From the NCBI GenBank assembly GCA_902495455.1, contig CABUXJ010000002.1, positions 1-64,000 on the forward strand: a stretch of DNA of 64,000 bases, read 5' to 3'. Both the position numbers and the translations under genes were made by a program. The stretch's first letter is position 1. Each line of letters begins with the position of its first letter. Below, in pieces: positions 33,717 to 42,385 of the stretch. The notes beneath the pieces are model-generated. The model made no database searches. It had not been told where the DNA came from and saw nothing but the letters and a program-made list of their open reading frames with translations. This DNA comes from an uncultured Prevotella sp. GTDB lineage: Bacteria; Bacteroidota; Bacteroidia; Bacteroidales; Bacteroidaceae.

Positions 33717-35390
33717 TTAGGACATCTCTTTCCCGACTTTCAGCACGCGGTCGCAATAGTCCACCACGGCCGGACGGTGGGTGATGAAGATGACCGTCTT
33801 GTCCTTTGCGTTCAGGATGTTGTGCAGCAGTAGCCGCTCCGTCTCCATGTCGAGAGCGCTGGTGGCCTCGTCAAACAGCATGACGGCACGGTCCCGGAGC
33901 AGTCCTCGTGCGATGGCGATGCGTTGGGCCTGTCCCTCGCTGAGCCCGCCGCCGGTCTCCGATGTCACCGTGTCGAGTCCCTCGGGCATGTCGAAGACAA
34001 AGTCGGCGCAAGCCGTCTGCAGCGCCCGTCGCATGTCGTCGTCCGTCGCCTTGGGGTTCCCGAGCAGCAGATTGTCGCGTATTGTTCCGCTGAGGAGCGT
34101 GTTGCCCTGCGGAACATATACGAAGTTGCACCTTGTCAGTGGTGAAATGTCGTGGGCACCGGATGCGTCGTAGATTTCGGCGCGTCCCTTCTGCGGTCTG
34201 ATCAGCGCGAGAATGATGCGGACGAGAGTCGTCTTGCCCGCTCCCGTTTCACCCAGTATGGCGGTGCAGCTGCCCGGCGGGAAGTCGAACGTCAGCCGGT
34301 CGACAATCCGTCTGCTGCCACCGTCGTAGGTGTAGCTCACATCCGTCAGTCTCACTCCGCAAGGACCGTCCAGCCTTATCCTCCGTCCCTGCTCCTCCTG
34401 CGGCATGTCCTCCAGTTCCATGAGTCTCTCGGCCGCAGTGAATACCGCCACGAACGCCGGAGCCAACCGCATGAGATCGCGGGCCGGCCCCTGTATGCGG
34501 TAGACCAGCTGCAGAAAGGCCGTCATCGCTCCGAACGTGATAGTATGGTGATAGAGCCGCAGCGCGCTCCAGAGGAAAGCCACGAGATAGCCGAGCGAGA
34601 AGCCCGTGTTGAGGATGAGATTGGATACGACCGAAAACTCCGTGCGTTTGCGGACGTGCGTCCTCAGCGCCGTGTGGCTGTCACCGAGCCGTCCGAGCAT
34701 GCTCCCGCCGCACTCCAGTGTCTTGACCACCATGCGATGTTGCACGGTTTCCTGAAGGATGCTCTGCACGCGGCTGTCGCACGAGCGCACCATACGGGTG
34801 AACTTTCTCATGCGAGCGACGTAGACGCGGCTTAGAATGATGAACAGCGGGAGAATGGCCACGGTGATGATGGCCAGCACGGTGTCCATGTTCATCAGAT
34901 AGAGGAACGCTCCGACGAACATCGTGACCACGGAGAGAGCTCCCGGCAATGTCTCCGTCAGAAACGTCACCACTGTCGCCGTGTCCTGCTCCAATCGGTT
35001 GACGATGTCGCCGCTATGATACTTCTCGCGTCCCCGCCACTCCGACGACAGCAGCCGGTCCATCATGCGCCACTGCATGCGGTTTTGTGCGCGGATGCCG
35101 AGAATGTTTTTCACCCATACCCGTCCGATGGATATGGCAAATTCGCACGCTATCAGAGCGGCCATCACGCCCACCGCCATCCACAGTGACCCTTGACGTG
35201 TACCGGCAGCAGTGTCTATCGCACGCTGTATGGCCCACACCGAACCGAGACTGACGGCCACGTCAGCCAGCCCGAGGAGCACGTTGAGCAGAGCCTGACT
35301 CCTGTTGCCGCGCCACGCCTGCCATAGCCATCGCATGATGACCTTTGCCGGATATTTCTCTTCTTTCTTATGGAATAGTCTTGAGAGCAT
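33717..35390 (-). CDS. ABC transporter, fused permease and ATPase
   Basis: A 557-residue half-transporter. The membrane domain (about 20-310) has six hydrophobic segments. The ATPase domain contains Walker A LGETGAGKTTLVRI, Q-loop VPQGNTLLSGTIRDNL, signature LSEGQAQRIAIARGLL, Walker B VMLFDEATSALDME and H-loop FITHRP. The architecture fits lipid, peptide or drug exporters of the MsbA/MDR type, which work as dimers. The substrate cannot be inferred. It lies downstream of nadK with an unusual tandem repeat between them, and converges with the MutS-like gene. Confidence 0.93.
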   Translation of the reverse strand: MLSRLFHKKEEKYPAKVIMRWLWQAWRGNRSQALLNVLLGLADVAVSLGSVWAIQRAIDTAAGTRQGSLWMAVGVMAALIACEFAISIGRVWVKNILGIRAQNRMQWRMMDRLLSSEWRGREKYHSGDIVNRLEQDTATVVTFLTETLPGALSVVTMFVGAFLYLMNMDTVLAIITVAILPLFIILSRVYVARMRKFTRMVRSCDSRVQSILQETVQHRMVVKTLECGGSMLGRLGDSHTALRTHVRKRTEFSVVSNLILNTGFSLGYLVAFLWSALRLYHHTITFGAMTAFLQLVYRIQGPARDLMRLAPAFVAVFTAAERLMELEDMPQEEQGRRIRLDGPCGVRLTDVSYTYDGGSRRIVDRLTFDFPPGSCTAILGETGAGKTTLVRIILALIRPQKGRAEIYDASGAHDISPLTRCNFVYVPQGNTLLSGTIRDNLLLGNPKATDDDMRRALQTACADFVFDMPEGLDTVTSETGGGLSEGQAQRIAIARGLLRDRAVMLFDEATSALDMETERLLLHNILNAKDKTVIFITHRPAVVDYCDRVLKVGKEMS

Positions 35391-35403
35391 AGTTCTTTGA
35401 AAA

Positions 35404-35484
35404 GGGCTTTGAGGGCTTTGAGGGTTTTGAGGTCTTTAAGGGCTTTAAGGTCCTTAAGGTCCTTAAGGACTTTAAGGTCTTTAA
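35404..35484. repeat. Nine tandem 9-bp units between the ABC gene and nadK
   Basis: GGGCTTTGA, GGGCTTTGA, GGGTTTTGA, GGTCTTTAA, GGGCTTTAA, GGTCCTTAA (twice), GGACTTTAA and GGTCTTTAA follow one another without gaps. The nadK stop codon (35481-35483) lies within the last unit. Similar words form the inverted repeat in the mreC-mreD gap. Confidence 0.9.
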
Positions 35485-36368
35485 AGTCTCACATCCTTAC
35501 CCCACATCATCTTGTGCCGCAGAGTGTCGAAGTAGCGCGTGCCGCTGCGCTTGACGATTTTCGCGCTGTATGGTGCCTTGCGGAGCGTCAGCCGCGTCAC
35601 GTCGCAGCACTTTTCCGACCGTCCGTCCACGGCCACGAGAAAGTTGTGGCTGCGGCTCTCTACCGCCAGTGTTATCTCCGATTCGTCCGAGATGACGATG
35701 GGTCGGATGTTCAGACTGTGCGGTGCGACAGCCGTCAGGGCCAGCACGTGTGTTCCCGGGACGATGATTGGTCCGCCGTTGGACAGCGAGTAGGCTGTCG
35801 AGCCTGTCGGCGTGCTCACCACCAGCCCGTCCGCCTGAAACGTGGTGACATATTCGCCGTTGACACTTGTGTGGATGGAGATCATCGAGGCGTTGTCCCG
35901 CTTCAGGATGGCCACGTCGTTCAGTGCGCAGTCGCATCCTGCGAGCGGTTCGCCGTCGGTTTCGACCTTGATGACAACGCGGTTTTCGATGGTGTAACGT
36001 CCGCGGTAGAGCGCGTCGATGGTGTCGTCAAATTCGCTCGGTCCGACATCGGCCAGAAAACCCAGGCGTCCCATGTTGACACCGATGACGGGTATGTCTT
36101 TTGTCCCTACGCGGGCGGCAGCTTTCAGGAACGTACCGTCGCCGCCCATCGAGACGACAAAGTCAGCCTCGAAAGCGTTGCCGTCGAACACCGTGGCCTG
36201 TCCCTCGCCGATGAATCCCTCGCCGACGAGAAAGTCGTGGTAGTCGCGGTCGATGGCCACTCCCGCTCCGTGGGCGGCCAGTGAGGCGAGCACATCGCGT
36301 ATGGCGGTCGACTTTTTTGTCTGAAAAGTATTCCCGAAAATGGCGAAATCAAGTTTCCGTGATGTCAT
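35481..36368 (-). CDS. nadK: NAD kinase
   Basis: A 295-residue enzyme that phosphorylates NAD to NADP. It has the GGDGT motif in VVSMGGDGTFLKAA (about 75-88), NMGRLGFLADV, and the second conserved block STPTGSTAYSLSNGGPI. The length is usual for Bacteroidota. The start ATG at 36368 gives MTSRKLDFAIFGN. No clear TAnnTTTG box lies upstream on this strand. It is divergent from pdxJ. Confidence 0.96.
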   Translation of the reverse strand: MTSRKLDFAIFGNTFQTKKSTAIRDVLASLAAHGAGVAIDRDYHDFLVGEGFIGEGQATVFDGNAFEADFVVSMGGDGTFLKAAARVGTKDIPVIGVNMGRLGFLADVGPSEFDDTIDALYRGRYTIENRVVIKVETDGEPLAGCDCALNDVAILKRDNASMISIHTSVNGEYVTTFQADGLVVSTPTGSTAYSLSNGGPIIVPGTHVLALTAVAPHSLNIRPIVISDESEITLAVESRSHNFLVAVDGRSEKCCDVTRLTLRKAPYSAKIVKRSGTRYFDTLRHKMMWGKDVRL

Positions 36369-36429
36369 AAAAATCCATGTTTTTATATATCTTTAGCCGT
36401 GCGTGTGCCGTTGTTTGGTAAACATTCAT

Positions 36430-36437
36430 TACCTTTG
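36430..36437 (+). promoter_or_regulatory. -7 promoter element of pdxJ
   Basis: TACCTTTG, 139 bases before the pdxJ ATG, implying a long leader if used. The leader shows no recognised riboswitch. Confidence 0.5.
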
Positions 36438-36576
36438 CACGCAGCAGCCACCCCTTGTCGCGCCGTTCTTTCCGTGCATTTCGGAAGCGGTAGCGTTGTC
36501 GCGGCAGGTGATGATGTCTGCAAATTTACGTATTTTTGACGAGAACATAACAGAAACAGACCGAAATTAAGGAGAA

Positions 36577-37293
36577 ATGACCAAATTAAGCGTAAACATC
36601 AATAAGGTCGCCACTCTGCGCAATGCGCGTGGCGGCAACAATCCCGACGTACTTCGGACAGCTCTCGACTGCGAGATGTTCGGTGCCGAAGGCATCACCG
36701 TCCATCCGCGTCCCGACGAGCGCCACATACGCTATCAGGACGTGCGCGACATCCGCAGCCACATCACCACCGAACTGAACATCGAGGGCAATCCCATCCC
36801 CTCCTATATCGACCTCGTTCTCCAGGTCCGTCCCACACAGGTGACGCTCGTCCCCGATGCCGCCGACCAGCTGACGTCCAACCACGGTTGGGACACCGTC
36901 GCCAACCGCACGTTTCTGACCGACACCGTCGCCCGTTTCCGCGAGGCGGGCATACGCACGTCCATCTTTGTCGATGCCGATCCCGCGATGGTGGCGGGAG
37001 CCCGCGAGTGTGGCGCCGACCGCGTCGAACTCTACACCGAGCCCTACGCTTCCGGCTATGCCGCCGACCGTGAGGCTGCCATCGCCCCGTTCATTGCCGC
37101 CGCCGAAGAGGCCCGCCGTCAGGGATTGGGACTCAACGCCGGCCATGACCTCAGCCTCCAAAATCTCCACTACTTCCATCGCTGCATCCCTTGGGTGGAC
37201 GAGGTGAGCATCGGCCACGCCCTCATCTGCGACGCCATCTACATGGGGTTGCGTGAGACGGTGAGGATGTATAAGGAGGAGTTAAGTAATTAA
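36577..37293 (+). CDS. pdxJ: Pyridoxine 5'-phosphate synthase
   Basis: A 238-residue TIM-barrel enzyme that joins 1-deoxyxylulose 5-phosphate and aminoacetone phosphate to make vitamin B6 phosphate. Signatures are LSVNINKVATLRNARGG at the N terminus, GITVHPRPDERHIRYQDV, VTLVPD and GLGLNAGHDLSLQNL near the C terminus. The length is normal. It stands before a GGAGTTA-type repeat and a DJ-1 family gene on the same strand. Confidence 0.97.
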   Translation: MTKLSVNINKVATLRNARGGNNPDVLRTALDCEMFGAEGITVHPRPDERHIRYQDVRDIRSHITTELNIEGNPIPSYIDLVLQVRPTQVTLVPDAADQLTSNHGWDTVANRTFLTDTVARFREAGIRTSIFVDADPAMVAGARECGADRVELYTEPYASGYAADREAAIAPFIAAAEEARRQGLGLNAGHDLSLQNLHYFHRCIPWVDEVSIGHALICDAIYMGLRETVRMYKEELSN

Positions 37294-37298
37294 GGAGT

Positions 37299-37376
37299 TA
37301 GAGGAGTTAGAGGAGTTAAAGGAGTTTGGGGAGTTAGAGGAGTTATCGCTTCCCAAACTTCTCTAACTCCCCAAAC
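37299..37376. repeat. GGAGTTA repeat with hairpin after pdxJ
   Basis: Six or so GGAGTTAGA/GGAGTTAAA units are followed by a partly complementary CTTCTCTAACTCCCC segment, so the transcript can fold back. Related to 21557-21754 and 28452-28512. Confidence 0.8.
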
Positions 37377-37398
37377 AAAAAACAAAATAATAAAACCT

Positions 37399-37950
37399 AT
37401 GCCAAAAGTTTATCTGTTTCTTGCCAACGGCTTCGAGGACATCGAGGCGTTGGGCGCTTTGGACATCCTCCGCCGTGGCGGAGTTGAAGTCAATACCGTG
37501 AGTATATCATGTCTGAAAGCCGTAGAGTCATCTCATGGCGTCATAGTCAAGGCGGACATGTTCTTCGATGAGTCCGACTATGAGGATGCTGACCTGCTGA
37601 TGTTGCCCGGCGGCATGCCCGGAGCGGAAAACCTGAACGAGTGTGAGGAACTCCGCGACCTGCTCGTGCGTCACAATGCCGCCGGCCGTCATATCGCCGC
37701 AATCTGTGCCGCACCGATGGTGCTCGGTTCGCTCGGGCTGCTCGAAGGTCGTCGCGCGACGTGCTATCCCGGTTTTGAGGACCGTATGACCGGTGCGACC
37801 TATACCGGCGAACCAGTCACAACCGACGGCAATATCACCACCGGCGAAGGTCCTGCAGCCACGTTCCCTTACGCCTACCGCCTGTTGGCCATGCTCACCG
37901 ACGAGCAGACGGCCCACAATGTAGCCAAGGGCATGCGCTATGTGCGATAG
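37399..37950 (+). CDS. DJ-1/PfpI family protein
   Basis: A 183-residue class I glutamine amidotransferase-like protein. It has the DJ-1 layout: VYLFLANGFEDIEALGALDILRRGG at the start, the strand-loop LLMLPGGMPGAENL and the nucleophile elbow IAAICAAPMVLG, whose cysteine is the reactive residue. It is closest in layout to YajL-like proteins with chaperone or deglycase-type roles; the physiological substrate is uncertain. It is a single gene, with a repeat-rich 612-base gap downstream. Confidence 0.93.
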   Translation: MPKVYLFLANGFEDIEALGALDILRRGGVEVNTVSISCLKAVESSHGVIVKADMFFDESDYEDADLLMLPGGMPGAENLNECEELRDLLVRHNAAGRHIAAICAAPMVLGSLGLLEGRRATCYPGFEDRMTGATYTGEPVTTDGNITTGEGPAATFPYAYRLLAMLTDEQTAHNVAKGMRYVR

Positions 37951-38011
37951 TAGGGTCCCTGCTTTGATTTATCTTTATGCGAGTTTTGCGACACCCTCAT
38001 TTGTCTTCTTT

Positions 38012-38468
38012 TTTCTGAATTTTACCGCAAAATTCAGGGGTACTTTCCAAAATTTTTCGGCCACGCTCCCAAATTTTCAAATCTCGCGAAGGTCAAAATC
38101 GCGCGGTTTTTTCGGGTAAAAAACGACCGTTTTTGCAAACTACTGGCAGACAGGTATTTATGAATGGCGTCAGCTCTCCCTCCTCTTGGGGAGGGCCGGG
38201 GTGGGGCCCCGCGGCGGCCTTATTGCCTTGCAACGGGGCTGCTATTGCTCTGCAACGGCGGCCCCGTTGCAACATGACGGCGTGCTCGTTGCGATGCAAT
38301 AAGGGCCCCGTTGCTCGACAAAACCCTCTTTTTGACTCCAAAACAGCAATCAAAAACTCGTCAACTTTTTCAGAAATGAAGAGCCGCGGGGCCCTCCCGG
38401 CATCCCAAGCTCCCACTTTGGGGGAGTCAGAGGGAGCTTCTTGACGTGCCGTAAGGGCCTTACGGAGC
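38012..38468. repeat. Family B composite repeat, copy B2
   Basis: The left flank (38012-38140) shares long blocks with B3 at 57099, including AAATTTTCAAATC, CGAAGGTCAAAATC and CGCGGTTTTTTCGG. A CTCCCTCCTCTTGGGGAGGG unit is nested at 38176-38200. The GC-rich core (38205-38330) consists of TTGCAACGGGGC-like units and shares the run GTTGCAACATGACGGCGTGC with B3. It ends with CCGTAAGGGCCTTACGG. It lies between the DJ-1 gene and the convergent membrane ferredoxin. Confidence 0.8.
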
Positions 38469-38511
38469 AAAAAAAGCCGCCGAAATCCCGATTTCCGGAC
38501 ATTTCGGCGGC
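38469..38511 (-). terminator. Rho-independent terminator of the membrane ferredoxin gene
   Basis: Perfect 11-bp stem GCCGCCGAAAT/ATTTCGGCGGC (38476-38486 with 38501-38511), followed on the minus strand by seven T (38469-38475). It lies 51 bases past the stop codon. Confidence 0.88.
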
Positions 38512-38562
38512 GTGTGTTTTGTAAATATATATGACACGGCAAGTCAAGGCCGTGATCTTCGC

Positions 38563-39252
38563 TTAATCCTTTTTGCCGTTCAGCGACATTATCTTTATGG
38601 GGCAGGCCACGACACATTTGCCACATTTTATGCAGTCCGGATGGAGATAGCCCTCCTCCTGTCCGCGGCTGTCGTAGGGAGTCAGTTGCATCGGGCAGAC
38701 GCGGGCACAGCTCTTGCACTTCATCTGGCATGTCGCGCTGACCTTTATCCGACGGTAGTTTTCGGGCAGACGGCCGCTCCGTGGGGTCACCCACGACGAC
38801 AGCGTGCCCATCGGACAGAACGAACACCACGTGCGCGGGGCATAGATGAACGACAGCGTGACGCCGACGATGGTCGTCAGGAGAATGATGTTCCAGAAGA
38901 CCTTGCCCATCGCCGACCAGTCGCCCCAGGCGAAATACATCTGTACGCCGAACATCGTGAAGATGAACATCACCATGAACAGGCGGAAACCGAACGTCCG
39001 GACGAACTTCGGTATCGGTCTGTGGGGAGAGTAGCGTGAGAGCAGACGGTCGTAGAGGCTGCCCCGCGGACACGCATTGCCGCACCACCAGCGGCCCCGG
39101 CGCACGGCAAACGCTACGGGAGCAATCATGCAGATGAGGGCCAGCCAGCCGATGATGGGGTAGAAGTATCCCACGACGAGATAGACGAGGAGAATCCAGT
39201 AGAGCGGCAGACCCTTCGTCTCGAGATGACGGTGAAATTGTTTCTTTGCCAT
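38563..39252 (-). CDS. Membrane-bound 4Fe-4S ferredoxin (NapH/NosR-like)
   Basis: A 229-residue protein with four or so membrane helices, for example at about 15-45, 85-105 and 115-140. It has two CxxxCP motifs typical of NapH/MauN proteins (CGNACPRG, CSFCPMG) and a C-terminal double ferredoxin cluster (CKSCARVCPM, CIKCGKCVVACPI). It should pass electrons between the quinone pool and an unknown partner. No reductase gene is nearby, so the partner cannot be named. A strong terminator follows. Confidence 0.88.
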   Translation of the reverse strand: MAKKQFHRHLETKGLPLYWILLVYLVVGYFYPIIGWLALICMIAPVAFAVRRGRWWCGNACPRGSLYDRLLSRYSPHRPIPKFVRTFGFRLFMVMFIFTMFGVQMYFAWGDWSAMGKVFWNIILLTTIVGVTLSFIYAPRTWCSFCPMGTLSSWVTPRSGRLPENYRRIKVSATCQMKCKSCARVCPMQLTPYDSRGQEEGYLHPDCIKCGKCVVACPIKIMSLNGKKD

Positions 39253-39296
39253 ATTTCTTTTTATTGGTGTATATAAGTTTGGACCATTGCAGTTTG

Positions 39297-39409
39297 TCTA
39301 TACAACCGAAACGCAAAGGCCGCAAAGCCGCAAAGTCTTATCGGTATAGAACAGGCTATACGAACAGTGTCTTTGCGCCTTTGCGGCCTTTGCGTTTTGG
39401 TTGTATGGA
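39297..39409. repeat. Palindrome of the GCAAAG family
   Basis: Arms 39297-39335 and 39371-39409 (39 bases) are complementary except at three positions. They contain AACGCAAAGGCCGCAAAG, like the arms at 20103, 44899 and 56872. It fills much of the 281-base gap between the membrane ferredoxin start and the adk stop. Confidence 0.9.
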
Positions 39410-39533
39410 CGGATATTGTTCACTTGCTTAAAAAAAGAAAGGGACATGGAGAAAGGAAAGATCCTGCGGTCTCCACACCTCCGTGTCCCTTTTGTAGTAT
39501 GTCTTACGGTCGCTTCTTGTGACCGTAACAGTC

Positions 39534-40106
39534 TCAGACGTTGTCAATCACGGCGGCGATGTCACCGAAGATGCGGTCCAGCGCGCCGTGGCCGTCGATG
39601 TGGTGATGGGTGCCGTCGGCCTTATACCAGTCGATGAGCGGCGCCGTCTGGTTGTGGTAGACGTCGAGGCGCTTCCTGATTGTCTCCTCGTTGTCGTCCG
39701 AACGGCCGCTCTCCTTGCCTCGGTTGATGAGCCGCGTCATCAGCTCTTCCTCCGGAACGTCAAGCTCGATCATGGCCGCAATCTTGTGGCCGCGCTTGGC
39801 GAGCATCGCCTTGAGGGCGTCGGCCTGCGGTATGGTGCGGGGGAACCCGTCGAAGATGACACCCTTGTGGTCCGGTCCGAAGCTGTCGTAGACGCCGGCG
39901 AGGATGTCTATCATCAGGTCGTCGGGGATGAGTTGGCCCTTGTCGATGAACGAAGCAGCCGTCTTTCCTAATTCCGTTCCTTTCTTGATCTCGCTGCGAA
40001 GCACGTCGCCGGTAGAGATGTGGCCGAGCCCGTAGTTCTTGATGATCAGTTCGCTTTGTGTCCCCTTTCCTGAACCGGGGGCACCGAATATCACAATATT
40101 CTTCAT
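39534..40106 (-). CDS. adk: Adenylate kinase
   Basis: A 190-residue short-type adenylate kinase interconverting ATP, AMP and ADP. The P-loop is FGAPGSGKGTQSELI (residues 6-20), with HISTGDVLRSEI and GFPRTIPQADAL. The LID region is short (NRGKESGRSDDNEETIRKRL), without the cysteine zinc cluster of longer forms. The length is normal for Bacteroidota. It lies 71 bases downstream of hpt on the same strand and is probably co-transcribed. Confidence 0.97.
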   Translation of the reverse strand: MKNIVIFGAPGSGKGTQSELIIKNYGLGHISTGDVLRSEIKKGTELGKTAASFIDKGQLIPDDLMIDILAGVYDSFGPDHKGVIFDGFPRTIPQADALKAMLAKRGHKIAAMIELDVPEEELMTRLINRGKESGRSDDNEETIRKRLDVYHNQTAPLIDWYKADGTHHHIDGHGALDRIFGDIAAVIDNV

Positions 40107-40177
40107 TGCTGTATGTATGTTTTACCTTAAAAGTTCTATTGAAGAGTCTTAGTCTTTTGTCCGTCGGGCGTCGGTCG

Positions 40178-40714
40178 TCATTCTTTCAGCGTGTAGATGT
40201 CCCGCAGATTGCGGCCCTGCTGGTCGTAATCAAGTCCGTATCCGAGGATGAAGTCGTTGGGTATCTTGAACGCGACATACTTGATGTCGAGCTGGGTCTT
40301 CAGCCGTTCCGGTTTGAGCAGCAACGTACAGATGCTCACCGACGCCGGATTTCTCGTGCCGAGGCTCTCGATCATGCGCTTCATGGTCAGTCCGCTTTCG
40401 ACGATGTCCTCTACGATGATGACGTCGCGGTCGGTCAGGTCCTCGTTGATACCGAACACTTCTTTGATTTTTCCCGTCGATGTCGTTCCCTGATAGGATG
40501 CCAACTTGACGAAGGAGATCTCGCAAGGGATGGTCAACTCGCGCATGAGGTCGGCGGCAAAGATGAACGAGCCGTTGAGGACGGCGAGCAAAAGCGGGTT
40601 GCGTCCCGCCATGTCGCGGTTTATCTCCTCCGCGACGGCTTTCACCCTCTGCTTGATCTCGGCCTCGGAAATGGATGTTTCAAACACTTTGTCCTTGATT
40701 TTGACTATGCTCAT
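40178..40714 (-). CDS. hpt: Hypoxanthine phosphoribosyltransferase
   Basis: A 178-residue purine salvage enzyme converting hypoxanthine or guanine plus PRPP to nucleotide. The PRPP-binding motif is DVIIVEDIVESGLTM (about 96-110), preceded by LLAVLNGSFIFAADLMREL and followed by PNDFILGYGLDYDQQGRNL. The length is typical. It is first in the hpt-adk unit and divergent from nnr, with a TAATTTTG box at 40740-40747. Confidence 0.96.
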   Translation of the reverse strand: MSIVKIKDKVFETSISEAEIKQRVKAVAEEINRDMAGRNPLLLAVLNGSFIFAADLMRELTIPCEISFVKLASYQGTTSTGKIKEVFGINEDLTDRDVIIVEDIVESGLTMKRMIESLGTRNPASVSICTLLLKPERLKTQLDIKYVAFKIPNDFILGYGLDYDQQGRNLRDIYTLKE

Positions 40715-40739
40715 GGTACTAAAAACTTAATATTTGCGG

Positions 40740-40747
40740 CAAAATTA
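40740..40747 (-). promoter_or_regulatory. -7 promoter element of hpt
   Basis: TAATTTTG on the minus strand, 25 bases before the hpt ATG. Confidence 0.6.
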
Positions 40748-40783
40748 GTAAAAATCCGTCAAAGAATAGTCATTGAATAGTAT

Positions 40784-40799
40784 TAATTTTGTATTTTTG
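40784..40799 (+). promoter_or_regulatory. Overlapping -7 elements of nnr
   Basis: TAATTTTG (40784-40791) and TATTTTTG (40792-40799) abut each other. The nnr ATG is at 40804, so either box predicts a leader of a few bases or none. Confidence 0.5.
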
Positions 40800-40803
40800 C
40801 CGT

Positions 40804-42318
40804 ATGAAGATTTTCACGAGCGCTCAGATACGTGAGCTTGACAAATATACCATAGAGCACGAGCCCATCAAATCGGTCGAATTGATGGAGCGTGCGGCCA
40901 AGGCTATCACATGTGTCATCACGGACCGTTGGCACAATGATACGCCGATGGTGGTCTTTGCCGGTCCGGGCAACAACGGCGGCGACGCGCTTGCCGTGGC
41001 ACGTCTGCTGGCTGAAGAGGGATATGCCGTGACGGCCTATCTCTTCAATATTTCCGGCCATCTTTCGGACGACTGCGCGGTCAACAAGGCACGTCTCAAG
41101 GAGTGCCGCAGCCTGAAGCAGCTGACCGAGGTGACGCAGGAGTTTGACCCGCCCCAGCTCACGGCCGAGACTCTGGTCGTCGACGGACTCTTCGGTTCGG
41201 GGCTGAACAAGCCTCTTGCGGGCGGTTTCGCCTCGCTTGTCAAGTACATCAACGCCTCGCCCTGCCGCGTGGTGAGCATCGACATGCCCTCCGGACTGAT
41301 GACGGAGGACAACACCTATAACATAAGGGCCAACATCATACGCGCCGATCTGACACTCACGCTTCAGCACAAGAAGCTCTCCTTCCTTTTCGCCGAAAAC
41401 CAGTTGTTTGTCGGCGAGCTCCGCGTCTTGGACATACGGCTGAGCAAGGAGGGCACGGACAGCATCGACGCGCAATATCACATAGTTGAGGAGAGTGAGG
41501 TCCGCAATATGCTCCGCCCCCGACCGGAGTTCGCACACAAGGGCCAGATGGGCAGCGCGCTGCTCGTGGCCGGCAGTTACGGTATGGCGGGAGCCGCCGT
41601 GCTGGCAGCAAGGGCGTGTCTGCGGGCCGGCGCGGGCAAGGTGACGCTCCATTCGCCGCGTTGCAACAACGTCATAACACAAATCTCCGTGCCCGAAGCC
41701 ATCTTCCAAGCGGATGTCGATGAGGCTGTCTTTGCCGAGCCGGTGGACACGGAAGACTATGACGCACTGGGCATCGGGCCGGGCCTCGGCATGACCGAGA
41801 CAACGGCGATAGCCCTCATCGCGCAGCTCCGCAGGGCTCAGTGTCCTGTCGTGGCGGACGCCGACGCAATAAACATCCTTGGCAACCATCGGGCGTGGAT
41901 ACAGCAGTTGCCCAAGGAAATCATCCTCACGCCCCATCCGAAGGAATACGACCGTCTCGACGGACATTCCGCCGACAGCTACGAACGGCTCTCGAAGGCA
42001 CGTCATCTGGCCGAACAGCTGCATGCGTACATCATCATCAAGGGACGTTATACGGCTTTGTGTCACCCCGACGGCCACGTGACATTCAATCCGACAGGCA
42101 ATCCCGGCATGGCTACGGCCGGCAGCGGAGATGTCCTGACGGGCATCATCACCGCCTTGTTGGCGCGCGGTTACGCCCGACGGGACGCTTGTGTGCTCGG
42201 CGTCTATCTCCACGGGCTCGCCGGCGACATAGCTGCCGGGCAGTTAGGGCAGGAGAGTGTCACGGCGGGAGATATCGTGGCATGTCTCCCCAAGGCTTTC
42301 GCGAGACTGCGCGAGTGA
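40804..42318 (+). CDS. nnr: Bifunctional NAD(P)HX epimerase/dehydratase
   Basis: A 504-residue repair enzyme for hydrated NADH and NADPH. The N-terminal epimerase domain (about 1-215) has VELMERAAKAI, FAGPGNNGGDALAVARLLAE and VDGLFGSGLNKPL. The C-terminal ADP-dependent dehydratase domain (about 225-500) has GSYGMAGAAVLAARACLRAGAGKVT, TPHPKEYDRL and NPGMATAGSGDVLTGI. The start at 40804 (MKIFTSAQIRELD) is preferred over a five-residue longer frame that would overlap the promoter box. Confidence 0.95.
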   Translation: MKIFTSAQIRELDKYTIEHEPIKSVELMERAAKAITCVITDRWHNDTPMVVFAGPGNNGGDALAVARLLAEEGYAVTAYLFNISGHLSDDCAVNKARLKECRSLKQLTEVTQEFDPPQLTAETLVVDGLFGSGLNKPLAGGFASLVKYINASPCRVVSIDMPSGLMTEDNTYNIRANIIRADLTLTLQHKKLSFLFAENQLFVGELRVLDIRLSKEGTDSIDAQYHIVEESEVRNMLRPRPEFAHKGQMGSALLVAGSYGMAGAAVLAARACLRAGAGKVTLHSPRCNNVITQISVPEAIFQADVDEAVFAEPVDTEDYDALGIGPGLGMTETTAIALIAQLRRAQCPVVADADAINILGNHRAWIQQLPKEIILTPHPKEYDRLDGHSADSYERLSKARHLAEQLHAYIIIKGRYTALCHPDGHVTFNPTGNPGMATAGSGDVLTGIITALLARGYARRDACVLGVYLHGLAGDIAAGQLGQESVTAGDIVACLPKAFARLRE

Positions 42319-42385
42319 GTCGGATGTATATAATAAAGGTAACAACAGACAAGTAACAGAATAACAATATCTACATAAAGTCAAT

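Noticed and set aside
35404..35484. Rho-independent terminator after nadK
   Set aside because: The sequence is a direct 9-base tandem repeat with only weak self-complementarity and no stem plus T-run.
38093..39325. 410-codon minus-strand frame over the membrane ferredoxin and repeat B2
   Set aside because: It is the wrong frame relative to the clear 4Fe-4S protein. Its C-terminal part is only repeat sequence.
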